A stretch of 8,867 nucleotides of DNA from assembly GCA_958451705.1 (NCBI GenBank), contig CAUDRD010000053.1, positions 1-8,867 of the forward strand, in the 5' to 3' direction. Below the pieces are notes generated by a model. That model saw only the letters and a list, made by a program, of their open reading frames with translations, did not search any database and was not told the origin of the DNA. A program made the position numbers and the translations under genes. Below are positions 1 through 5,807 of this stretch, one piece after another (position 1 is the stretch's first letter; each line of letters starts with the position of its first letter). The DNA comes from an uncultured Oscillospiraceae bacterium. Lineage in GTDB: Bacteria > Bacillota > Clostridia > Oscillospirales > Acutalibacteraceae.

Positions 1-347
1 CTTGCGTACAAAAGACGCAGATAGTCGTAAATCTCCGTAACTGTTCCCACAGTGGAACGAGGGTTTTTAGAAGTGGTTTTCTGGTCAATTGATATTGCGG
101 GAGAAAGCCCTTCAATGTAGTCCATATCCGGCTTTTCCATCTGACCGAGGAACTGCCTTGCGTAAGAGGACAATGACTCAACATACCGTCTTTGTCCTTC
201 AGCGTAAATTGTATCAAAGGCAAGTGAGGATTTGCCGGAGCCTGAAAGTCCGGTAAATACAACCAGCTTGTCTCTTGGAATTTCAACATCTACATTTTTA
301 AGGTTATGCTCTCTCGCACCTTTTACAAAAATATTTTTAAGCGCCAC
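1..347 (-). CDS. uvrA: UvrABC system protein A, N-terminal part (runs off the left edge)
   Basis: UvrA is the ATP-dependent damage sensor of nucleotide excision repair; it works in the cytoplasm as a dimer and loads UvrB onto lesions. About 115 codons are visible of a protein that is usually about 940 residues. Translation from the GTG at 347 gives a typical UvrA start, with the first Walker A (GLSGSGKS, residues 33-40), then the conserved YAEGQRRYVESLSSYARQFL stretch and the IEGLSPAISIDQKTTS region. The start is supported by AAGGAG at 355-360, 7 nt upstream of GTG, and no in-frame ATG fits better. The signature motifs, zinc fingers and second ATPase domain lie outside the window. It is downstream of uvrB on the same strand, but a terminator and its own LexA-controlled promoter lie between them, so it is probably a separate transcript. 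Confidence 0.97.
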   Translation of the reverse strand, partial: MALKNIFVKGAREHNLKNVDVEIPRDKLVVFTGLSGSGKSSLAFDTIYAEGQRRYVESLSSYARQFLGQMEKPDMDYIEGLSPAISIDQKTTSKNPRSTVGTVTEIYDYLRLLYA

Positions 348-374
348 TTGAAAGCTCCTTTTCACATTCATCTT

Positions 375-386
375 GAACATTTGTTC
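375..386 (-). promoter_or_regulatory. LexA/DinR (SOS) box of uvrA
   Basis: Read on the minus strand this is GAACAAATGTTC, a perfect GAAC-N4-GTTC palindrome. It also satisfies the inner R-N-R-Y of the Bacillus-type DinR consensus CGAACRNRYGTTYC; only the outermost bases differ. It starts about 8 bases after the -10 box, over the predicted transcription start, where a bound repressor would block RNA polymerase. uvrA is a known SOS gene in Firmicutes, so the placement is biologically sensible. LexA itself is not encoded here. Confidence 0.85.
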
Positions 387-393
387 TTTGCGT

Positions 394-423
394 ATTATAA
401 ACCTTTTTTCCGTTTTGTGTCAA
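394..423 (-). promoter_or_regulatory. uvrA promoter, sigma-A consensus
   Basis: On the minus strand there is a perfect TTGACA (418-423), an 18-nt spacer and a perfect TATAAT (394-399). Transcription should start near 387, giving a leader of about 40 nt before the GTG at 347. Both hexamers match consensus, so the promoter should be strong when not repressed, which fits control by the LexA box at 375-386. Confidence 0.88.
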
Positions 424-491
424 TAGGAAAGAAAGAGTTGATTTTACAGGAAGCAAATGAATGTTTTTATTAATTAAAGTATTTCCGATAT

Positions 492-551
492 TGAGGAAAA
501 ATAAAATGCAGCCTTTAATTTTCTCTTAAATCAAAGAAAATTAAGACTGCA
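492..551 (-). terminator. Rho-independent terminator of radC-uvrB
   Basis: Inverted repeat with arms at about 507-524 and 535-551 (TGCAG then CTTTAATTTTCT on the plus strand, one bulged/mismatched base), 10-nt loop. Read on the minus strand it is followed by a T-rich tail (TTTTATTTTT, 497-506). It begins about 13 nt after the uvrB stop codon. The stem is AT-rich, with its GC pairs at the base. Confidence 0.75.
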
Positions 552-563
552 AATTACAAATAT

Positions 564-2525
564 TTATTTGCCCCTTCTGAGTTTTTCTATTCTGTCACGA
601 AGGTATGCAGCGTGCTCAAATTCGAGAATCTTCGCCGCAGCTTTCATTTCGGCAGTAAGGCGTACAATAAGAGCCTCTCTCTCCTTACGGCTGAGCTTGC
701 TGTCGGGCTTAGTGCCGTCAGAAGATTTTGCGGTGATTTCGATAATATCCCTGACATCCTTCTTTATTGTCTGCGGTGTTATTGAATGTTCCTCATTATA
801 TTTCATCTGCTTTTCACGGCGGCGGTAAGTTTCCTTTATAGCCGCTTCCATTGAGGGCGTTACGCTGTCGGCGTACATAATTACTTCACCTTGAGCGTTT
901 CTCGCCGCTCTGCCCACAGTCTGAATAAGTGAAGTTTCAGAACGCAGAAAGCCCTCTTTGTCTGCGTCAAGGATAATTACAAGGGATACCTCGGGAATAT
1001 CAAGACCCTCACGCAAAAGGTTAATTCCCACAAGTACGTCAAATTCACCGAGTCTTAAATCACGGATAATCTCCATTCGCTCGATTGTATCAACGTCGTG
1101 GTGCATATAGCGGACTTTGATTCCGAGATTTTCAAGATAATCCGTTAAATCCTCAGCCATTTTCTTTGTAAGAGTGGTGATAAGAACACGCTCTTGTCTC
1201 TGAGTTCTTATATTTATCTGAGAAATTATATCGTCAATCTGTCCCTCTGTGGGTTTGACTATAATTTCAGGGTCAAGAAGTCCCGTAGGTCTGATAACCT
1301 GCTCCGCAATACGGCTGCTCCTCTCACGCTCAAAGGGACCGGGAGTTGCGCTTACGAAAATCTTTTGACCTACCTTTTTATAAAATTCATCAAAGGTAAG
1401 AGGTCTGTTATCGAAAGCCGACGGCAGACGGAAACCGAACTCCACAAGGGTTTCCTTTCTCGAACGGTCACCGCCGTACATAGCTCTTACCTGAGGCAGA
1501 GTGACGTGGGACTCGTCCACAAACAGCACAAAATCTTCGGGAAAATAATCGAGGAGGGTACAGGGAGCCGCTCCCGGAGCCCTGCCGGACATAACTCTCG
1601 AATAGTTTTCTATACCCTTGCAAAATCCCGTTTCCCTGAGCATCTCCATATCGTAGGTGGTGCGCTGCCTTATACGCTGGGCTTCGAGAAGCTTTCCTTT
1701 CTTCTCAAATTCACGGCATCTTTCTTCCATTTCCTCATTTATCTCTTCAATGGCTTTTTCCATCTTTTCCCCGGAAACAACATAGTGGGATGCCGGATAA
1801 ATAGCCACATGGGATAAAACCCCTTTGACCTCACCTGTAAGCGCCTTTATTTCGCTTATTCTCTCAATCTCGTCTCCGAAAAACTCAACTCTTATTGCGT
1901 TTTCGTTTGAATAAACGGGGAATATCTCAACTACATCGCCACGGACACGGAATTTATTTCGGATGAAATTTATATCGTTTCGCTCGTACTGAATATCCAC
2001 AAGCTTTTCTATAAGCTCATCACGGCTCTTTTCCATACCGGGACGAAGCGATATAACCATGCTGCGGTAGTCTATAGGGTCGCCGAGGCTGTAAATACAT
2101 GAAACACTGGCGACTATTATTACGTCACGTCTTTCCGACAGTGCCGACGTTGCAGAGTGGCGGAGCTTATCAATTTCATCGTTTATTGCGGAGTCTTTTT
2201 CTATATAGGTATCCGTTGTAGGAATGTATGCCTCCGGCTGATAGTAATCGTAGTAGGAGACAAAATATTCCACTGCATTTTCCGGGAAAAATTCACGGAA
2301 TTCAGAGCAGAGCTGTGCAGCGAGAGTTTTATTATGAGCGAGAACAAGGGTGGGACGGTTAACCTCGGCTATAATATTCGCCATTGTAAAAGTTTTACCC
2401 GAACCTGTAACACCCAGAAGAGTCTGCTCCTTAAAACCTCGGTTTAAGCCGTCAACCAGCTGAGAAATTGCCTCGGGCTGGTCACCCATCGGCTTATATG
2501 GAGCCACAAGCTTGAATTTATCCAT
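564..2525 (-). CDS. uvrB: UvrABC system protein B (excinuclease helicase-like subunit)
   Basis: UvrB receives damaged DNA from UvrA, verifies the lesion using weak helicase activity and recruits UvrC for dual incision. The 653-residue product is of normal length. Visible landmarks: Walker A GVTGSGKT (38-45); the tyrosine-rich beta-hairpin VSYYDYYQPEAYIP (89-102) that is inserted into the DNA; the Walker B-like VLFVDESHVTLPQ at about 333-345; the helicase motif QTVGRAARN near 540; and a C-terminal UVR domain (about 614-653) that binds UvrC. The ATG at 2525 has GAGAGGAG at 2535-2542, which overlaps the radC stop codon. Only 15 nt separate it from radC, so the two are probably one transcript and possibly translationally linked. 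No LexA box is visible near it. Confidence 0.98.
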   Translation of the reverse strand: MDKFKLVAPYKPMGDQPEAISQLVDGLNRGFKEQTLLGVTGSGKTFTMANIIAEVNRPTLVLAHNKTLAAQLCSEFREFFPENAVEYFVSYYDYYQPEAYIPTTDTYIEKDSAINDEIDKLRHSATSALSERRDVIIVASVSCIYSLGDPIDYRSMVISLRPGMEKSRDELIEKLVDIQYERNDINFIRNKFRVRGDVVEIFPVYSNENAIRVEFFGDEIERISEIKALTGEVKGVLSHVAIYPASHYVVSGEKMEKAIEEINEEMEERCREFEKKGKLLEAQRIRQRTTYDMEMLRETGFCKGIENYSRVMSGRAPGAAPCTLLDYFPEDFVLFVDESHVTLPQVRAMYGGDRSRKETLVEFGFRLPSAFDNRPLTFDEFYKKVGQKIFVSATPGPFERERSSRIAEQVIRPTGLLDPEIIVKPTEGQIDDIISQINIRTQRQERVLITTLTKKMAEDLTDYLENLGIKVRYMHHDVDTIERMEIIRDLRLGEFDVLVGINLLREGLDIPEVSLVIILDADKEGFLRSETSLIQTVGRAARNAQGEVIMYADSVTPSMEAAIKETYRRREKQMKYNEEHSITPQTIKKDVRDIIEITAKSSDGTKPDSKLSRKEREALIVRLTAEMKAAAKILEFEHAAYLRDRIEKLRRGK

Positions 2526-2540
2526 AAATTATTTCTCCTC

Positions 2541-3221
2541 TCACTGAAAAACAGGGGCAAATTTTGCACTGGATGCCATTGAGCACCAGTCTCCGCCGGC
2601 AACTATAATATGGTCGGTTAGTTTAACGTCTATGCTGTTAAAAAGTGAAGCTAGCATCAAAGTAGTTTCTACATCCTCTTTTGAGGGAGCAGGCACTCCG
2701 TTTGGATGATTGTGAGCAATTATAACAGATGTAGCGTTGCTTCTTATAACAAGCTCAATTAAATTTCTTTTGTTTATCTCTCCCATGTTGACCGAACCCT
2801 CAGCTACTATGGAGCAGTTTTTGACGGCACATTTGTTATCGAGACACAATAGCACTATATTTTCTTTTGTCTTGCCCACAAAATACGGCAGAAGATATGC
2901 TGCAACTTTCTGCGGCGTATCTAAAACCTTTACATTTTCCTGTTTATCCTTTAAATATACCCTTGTAATTTCAGGGATAAGATGCAAAAATGATGCGGTG
3001 CGCTCTCCTACTCCCTGAACTTTCATAAGCTCCTCCACGGGAGCCTCAAGGACAGCCGAAAGAGAGCCGAAACGGTTTATAAGCCTATGTGCCGTTTCGT
3101 TGGTATCGCCTCTCGGAATAGTGTAAAAAAGAAGCAGCTCAAGGACATTATGGGACTGAAAATTATCAAGTCCGTTTTTCAGAAAAGTTTCTCTCAAACG
3201 TTTTCTGTGCCCTTCATGCAT
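2541..3221 (-). CDS. radC: RadC family JAB/MPN-domain protein
   Basis: RadC proteins were once linked to DNA repair, but their biochemical role is unsettled. The 226-residue product has an N-terminal helix-hairpin-helix-like UPF0758 region (EGHRKRLRETF at the start, VQGVGERTASFLHL at 68-81) and a C-terminal JAB/MPN metalloprotease-like domain. The metal-binding motif is complete: H170-x-H172 ... S180-x2-D183 in AHNHPNGVPAPSKED, with a candidate upstream Glu at 141. An upstream in-frame TTG at 3257 would add 12 residues. I prefer ATG 3221 because the family usually begins with M-H-E-G-H-R and because an AGAGGGGAAG tract (3231-3240) lies upstream, though its spacing is somewhat long. The gene ends 15 nt before uvrB and is transcribed divergently from the RluA-family gene. 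Confidence 0.95.
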   Translation of the reverse strand: MHEGHRKRLRETFLKNGLDNFQSHNVLELLLFYTIPRGDTNETAHRLINRFGSLSAVLEAPVEELMKVQGVGERTASFLHLIPEITRVYLKDKQENVKVLDTPQKVAAYLLPYFVGKTKENIVLLCLDNKCAVKNCSIVAEGSVNMGEINKRNLIELVIRSNATSVIIAHNHPNGVPAPSKEDVETTLMLASLFNSIDVKLTDHIIVAGGDWCSMASSAKFAPVFQ

Positions 3222-3269
3222 TCCTTTACACTTCCCCTCTTTAATGAAATATTTCAAAATTTAATTAGT

Positions 3270-3298
3270 ATTATATATCATTTTAATACTTTTGAAAA
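3270..3298 (-). promoter_or_regulatory. radC-uvrB promoter, left half of a divergent pair
   Basis: On the minus strand there is a perfect TATAAT at 3270-3275 and a weak -35, TTTTCA (3293-3298), with a 17-nt spacer. The -35 lies in the right part of the palindrome ACTTTTGAAAAGT (3288-3300). Transcription should start near 3263, giving a leader of about 40 nt to the ATG at 3221. A start at TTG 3257 would leave only about 6 nt, which also favours the ATG. Confidence 0.6.
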
Positions 3299-3300
3299 GT
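3288..3300. repeat. Palindrome shared by the divergent -35 elements
   Basis: ACTTTTGAAAAGT is a perfect 13-bp palindrome around base 3294. The TATAAT boxes of the two diverging promoters begin 19 bases to either side of that centre. It may act simply as overlapping -35 elements or as an operator for a shared regulator; the sequence does not decide. Confidence 0.7.
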
Positions 3301-3318
3301 GACAAAAAATGATATAAT
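3290..3318 (+). promoter_or_regulatory. Promoter of the RluA-family synthase gene, right half of a divergent pair
   Basis: TTTTGA (3290-3295), a 17-nt spacer and TATAAT (3313-3318), with an extended -10 (TGATATAAT). The extended -10 compensates for the weak -35. Predicted start of transcription is near 3325, consistent with the GTG at 3358 as the translation start. Confidence 0.65.
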
Positions 3319-3357
3319 ATTTAATTGAATCATAATAACAGCAATAGGAGATTACTT

Positions 3358-4326
3358 GTGAAAAGCTTTACCATAGAACAAAACGACGCAGGACAGCGTC
3401 TTGATAAATTCCTTTCTAAGGCAGTACCTGCACTGCCTCAGTCTTTAATGTACAAATATATAAGAACAAAGCGCATAAAGGTAAACCGCAAGCGTGGTGA
3501 AATTTCAACCAGGCTCTGTGTCGGGGACGTTATTGACCTTTACATCAACGACGAGTTTTTTGTGTCTCCGCCGAAAAAATATGACTTTATGACGGCTTCA
3601 AAAAATCTCGATATTATTTACGAAGACGAAAACATTATGCTCCTTGATAAAAAAGTGGGCATTCTTTCTCATCCAAACGAAGGGGAATACGGCGATACGC
3701 TTATTTCAAGGGTAAAAATGTACCTTTACGAAAAAGGCGAATACAACCCGGAAAATGAAAACTCCTTTGCCCCTGCCCTTGCAAACAGAATTGACCGCAA
3801 CACAGGCGGAATTGTAATTGCAGCCAAAAATGCTCAGTCTTTAAGGATTCTCAACCAGAAAATAAAAGACCGTGAGCTTACAAAGCTTTACCTTTGCATT
3901 GTTCACGGCAAGCTCCCGAAAAAAGAAGATGTTATTGACGGATACCTTTTTAAAGATGAAAAAAAGAATATGGTATTTATCTCCGATTCTCCATCCAAGG
4001 GATCAAAATATATCAAAACCAAATACACGGTCTTAGGCTTTAAAAACGGTTTAAGTCTTTTGGAAATTGATTTGCTCACAGGGCGCACTCACCAGATAAG
4101 AGCACATATGGCTTCAATAGGACATCCCCTTTTAGGCGACGGAAAATACGGTAGAAACAGCTACAATAAAGGCAGCGGGTATAAAAAACAAGCGCTTTAT
4201 TCATATAAGCTTATTTTTGATTTCTCTACCCCTGCTGATATACTCCAATATCTTGACGGAAAAAGCTTTGAAGTGCCTTCGGTTTGGTTTGCTGAAGATT
4301 TTAAAAACGGCAAAATCAATTTTTAG
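3358..4326 (+). CDS. RluA-family RNA pseudouridine synthase (RluC/RluD type)
   Basis: Enzymes of this family isomerise specific uridines of 23S rRNA or tRNA to pseudouridine. The 322-residue product has an N-terminal S4 RNA-binding domain (RLDKFLSKAVP through VGDVIDLYI, about residues 13-65) and an RluA catalytic domain. The catalytic Asp is D146 in NRIDRNTGGI, a variant of the classic HRLDRxTSG motif with N for H and G for S. The second conserved motif GRTHQIRAHM (242-251) and GHPLLGDGKYG are intact. I choose GTG 3358 because AGGAG at 3346-3350 is 7 nt upstream. The in-frame TTG at 3325 has no ribosome site and coincides with the predicted transcript start. The target uridine cannot be read from sequence, so no symbol is assigned. 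Confidence 0.95.
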   Translation: MKSFTIEQNDAGQRLDKFLSKAVPALPQSLMYKYIRTKRIKVNRKRGEISTRLCVGDVIDLYINDEFFVSPPKKYDFMTASKNLDIIYEDENIMLLDKKVGILSHPNEGEYGDTLISRVKMYLYEKGEYNPENENSFAPALANRIDRNTGGIVIAAKNAQSLRILNQKIKDRELTKLYLCIVHGKLPKKEDVIDGYLFKDEKKNMVFISDSPSKGSKYIKTKYTVLGFKNGLSLLEIDLLTGRTHQIRAHMASIGHPLLGDGKYGRNSYNKGSGYKKQALYSYKLIFDFSTPADILQYLDGKSFEVPSVWFAEDFKNGKINF

Positions 4327-4357
4327 ACTTTGACTTTTTAAAAAATTTATATTTTCC

Positions 4358-4386
4358 TTGACCGCATTAACAGAATGAAGTAAAAT
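4358..4386 (+). promoter_or_regulatory. Candidate promoter of the 4327-4588 leader
   Basis: TTGACC (4358-4363), an exact 17-nt spacer and TAAAAT (4381-4386), 31 nt after the synthase stop codon. Transcription would begin near 4393 and give a leader of about 195 nt to the next gene. The -10 overlaps a weak AT-only hairpin (4378-4385 with 4400-4407), which could instead be a poor terminator for the upstream gene. Confidence 0.45.
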
Positions 4387-4465
4387 TATTATTGTTGTTT
4401 TTTACTTTATTTTATAAATTTAATTATATTTCGTGTTTAATATCTTTATTTAACAATTAAAACGA

Positions 4466-4496
4466 TTTAGTCCAAACACCAATTACATGGACTAAA
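4466..4496. repeat. 9-bp perfect inverted repeat in the leader region
   Basis: Arms TTTAGTCCA (4466-4474) and TGGACTAAA (4488-4496) pair perfectly across a 13-nt loop. The repeat lies in non-coding DNA 93 nt before the next gene and is followed 6 nt later by a second hairpin. It may be an RNA stem or a protein-binding site. Confidence 0.6.
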
Positions 4497-4502
4497 CACT
4501 TT

Positions 4503-4536
4503 TGCTGTTTTTAATGAAAACGGCAGAGTATTTTTT
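4503..4536 (+). terminator. Terminator-like hairpin with T-run
   Basis: Arms TGCTGTTTT (4503-4511) and AAAACGGCA (4517-4525) form a 9-bp stem with one G-T wobble and a 5-nt loop. A T6 run (4531-4536) follows, separated from the stem by GAGTA. The 5-nt gap makes it imperfect. It could terminate read-through from the synthase gene 177 nt upstream, end a short untranslated transcript from 4393, or act as an attenuator of the gene at 4589. Confidence 0.5.
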
Positions 4537-4588
4537 ATCTTAAAACAGAATTATAGACTTTTTTCTAAACAATCGGATGTGTTACTTA

Positions 4589-5260
4589 ATGAAAAAATTA
4601 CTGGACTTCGTTCCTGTGGATATAATCCCTTATTCTAAGGGTATGATATTTATTCAAAAAATGAATCTTGAAAACGCCGGCACAAAACTGCGTATTCTCG
4701 GATGCAACTTTGAAACAAGAGAAATAACCACATTAACTAAAAGCGCATATTTTATGAACAAATTCGGGGACGCTTTTAAGGAAATTGCGGAGCAGCTTGC
4801 AGACCCAATAGGCTGTTCAGCAGCCGAACTTTCAGGCAAAAGAACGGCAGTTGTGTATAATAACGGTGAAGCCGGAATTTTTGACAAAACAGGAAGGCTC
4901 AGATGGACAGGTGATCTGTTATATGACGGTGCTCCCGTAAGCTGCGCAGCAGCAGAAGGCTCGGATTTTTGGTGCGTTGCAAGAAAAAGGAATGCCATTT
5001 TAAAATATTCCCCTTCTACACGGCGCTTTGCTTTCAGACTGGGCTCCAAAGATTCTCTTGCCTTTTTTGTTCCCTATCATGTTTCAAAATACGGCAACGA
5101 GCTTTTTGTCTCCTGCCCCGGGCTAAACGCTATAAAAACCATTGACCTAAAGACATTCGAGGTAGACGAATATTGCAGATTTAAAGAACCTGTTTTTAAA
5201 TATCTGCAATTTAAAAATTTTGAAATTGTGGTGCTCTCTTCAGGGGTGTATGTATTATAA
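4589..5260 (+). CDS. Hypothetical beta-propeller-like protein
   Basis: I do not recognise a named family. The 223-residue product has no signal peptide or membrane span, so is probably cytoplasmic. Its C-terminal two thirds look like successive propeller blades (NHL/YVTN style): AGIFDKTGRLRWTGDLLYDG (95-114), WCVARKRNAILKYSPSTRRF (128-147), HVSKYGNELFVSCPGLNAIK (164-183) and TIDLKTFEVDEYCRF (184-198). These have the pattern of strand, turn, then an I/Y-D/S-x-x-T-x-x strand. There are too few blades for a complete propeller, so it may dimerise or be a partial fold. Start is uncertain: ATG 4577 lacks any ribosome site, and ATG 4589 has only GGA 11 nt upstream. I prefer 4589 (MKKLLDF). It has its own structured leader and ends at a terminator, so is probably a single-gene transcript. 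Confidence 0.8.
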   Translation: MKKLLDFVPVDIIPYSKGMIFIQKMNLENAGTKLRILGCNFETREITTLTKSAYFMNKFGDAFKEIAEQLADPIGCSAAELSGKRTAVVYNNGEAGIFDKTGRLRWTGDLLYDGAPVSCAAAEGSDFWCVARKRNAILKYSPSTRRFAFRLGSKDSLAFFVPYHVSKYGNELFVSCPGLNAIKTIDLKTFEVDEYCRFKEPVFKYLQFKNFEIVVLSSGVYVL

Positions 5261-5274
5261 AGTAAATATACAGT

Positions 5275-5309
5275 AAAAGGGAACTGATATTATTTCAGTT
5301 CCCCTTTTT
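5275..5309. terminator. Bidirectional terminator between convergent genes
   Basis: A perfect 9-bp stem GGGAACTGA (5279-5287) and TCAGTTCCC (5295-5303), with a 7-nt loop. T5 follows on the plus strand (5305-5309) and AAAA precedes it (5275-5278), so it can serve the propeller-like gene ending at 5260 and the XRE gene ending at 5331 from the other side. Confidence 0.88.
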
Positions 5310-5330
5310 ATACATAAATTCATTTCTATG

Positions 5331-5540
5331 TTAACCCGCAGGGTAACTTTTTATTTCATCGGTTTCTCCAAGAATAAAATCAATACTGGTATTATATAGC
5401 TTCGCTAATTTTATCAGCACTGCCGTAGGTAAGTCGTTTTCACCTGTTTCATATTTTGAATATCCAATACCCAAAAATTTTGCGACCTGCGTTTGGTTCG
5501 TATCATGGTCTTCCTTGAGATCTCGTATCCTTTTATGCAC
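5331..5540 (-). CDS. Small XRE-family helix-turn-helix regulator with a shortened recognition helix
   Basis: Single-domain DNA-binding protein of the Cro/C1 (XRE) type, 69 residues. The fold runs from about residue 4 to 60: RIRDLKEDHD helix 1, QTQVAKFLG helix 2, YSKYETGEND after helix 3, and the conserved LIKLAKLYNTSIDFILGETD end. Between LGI (23-25) and YSKYE, family members normally have about four residues (for example SRST or KRNT); here there is a single Gly26. About three residues of the DNA-reading helix are therefore missing, in frame. GTG 5549 overlaps the ribosome site GAGG (5549-5552), so I choose GTG 5540, which has an 8-nt spacing. The gene diverges from a membrane microprotein gene across a repeat-rich gap and converges on the terminator at 5279-5303. 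Confidence 0.9.
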   Translation of the reverse strand: MHKRIRDLKEDHDTNQTQVAKFLGIGYSKYETGENDLPTAVLIKLAKLYNTSIDFILGETDEIKSYPAG

Positions 5541-5564
5541 ATAATACACCTCAGAGGAAATTAT

Positions 5565-5593
5565 ATTATAATAACCTAATTTAGGATATTAAT
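5565..5593 (-). promoter_or_regulatory. Promoter of the XRE gene with embedded operator-like palindrome
   Basis: Two overlapping TATAAT boxes on the minus strand (5565-5570 and 5560-5565); the -35 is poor (ATTAAT at 5588-5593). The spacer is occupied by an imperfect palindrome at 5571-5589, with core CCTAA-T-TTAGG (5575-5585) and outer ATA/TAT. A site between -35 and -10 is classic for a repressor, so autoregulation by the XRE protein is a reasonable inference. Confidence 0.55.
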
Positions 5594-5616
5594 TTTTAAT
5601 CTGTTTCAGATTAAAA
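5594..5616. repeat. 10-bp perfect inverted repeat, candidate operator
   Basis: Arms TTTTAATCTG (5594-5603) and CAGATTAAAA (5607-5616) are exact complements around a TTT centre. It lies just upstream of the XRE promoter. Neither side carries the T-run expected of a terminator, which favours a protein-binding site. Confidence 0.65.
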
Positions 5617-5666
5617 TATAGCTGACTTTTAAAAGTTTTATTTTTCTTTACATAACATATATTTAA

Positions 5667-5690
5667 TTTAACTGTTAATATCAGTTTAAA
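5667..5690. repeat. Imperfect inverted repeat with similar half-sites
   Basis: Arms TTTAACTG (5667-5674) and CAGTTTAA (5682-5689) share the TTAA-CTG / CAG-TTAA layout of the repeat at 5594-5616, with a longer 7-nt centre. Further CAGATTA and GATTAAAAC words follow at 5692-5709. Possibly a second, weaker site for the same regulator. Confidence 0.4.
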
Positions 5691-5714
5691 ACAGATTACG
5701 GATTAAAACATTTT

Positions 5715-5743
5715 TTCATATTTGCATACAGTTACGGTATAAT
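5715..5743 (+). promoter_or_regulatory. Candidate promoter of the membrane microprotein gene
   Basis: A perfect TATAAT (5738-5743) with a weak -35, TTCATA (5715-5720), at 17-nt spacing. Transcription would start near 5750, about 58 nt before the ATG. The weak -35 may mean an activator is needed. Confidence 0.45.
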
Positions 5744-5807
5744 AATTTTTCCTTACAACAATAATTAACATATACTATCATATATTATTGCAAAGCGGAG
5801 TGATTTT

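Noticed and set aside
1194..1817. 207-codon open frame on the plus strand
   Set aside because: It lies wholly antisense to uvrB, has no recognisable motif or ribosome site, and uvrB is unambiguous. It is a shadow frame.
3222..3257. Upstream TTG start for radC
   Set aside because: The family usually starts at M-H-E-G-H-R, and this TTG would be only about 6 nt after the predicted transcript start.
3325..3357. Upstream TTG start for the RluA-family gene
   Set aside because: It coincides with the predicted transcription start and has no ribosome site; GTG 3358 has AGGAG at the right distance.
4378..4407. AT-rich hairpin as the terminator of the RluA-family gene
   Set aside because: The stem is almost entirely A-T pairs and overlaps a good -10 box, so I treat it as weak and mention it only with the promoter.
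4327..4588. 6S-like or riboswitch RNA
   Set aside because: I could not match any known riboswitch core or the 6S central bubble by eye; only generic stems are visible.
5594..5616. Perfect inverted repeat as a terminator
   Set aside because: No T-run follows on either strand, no gene ends nearby, and the 3-base centre is more typical of a protein-binding site than of a terminator loop.
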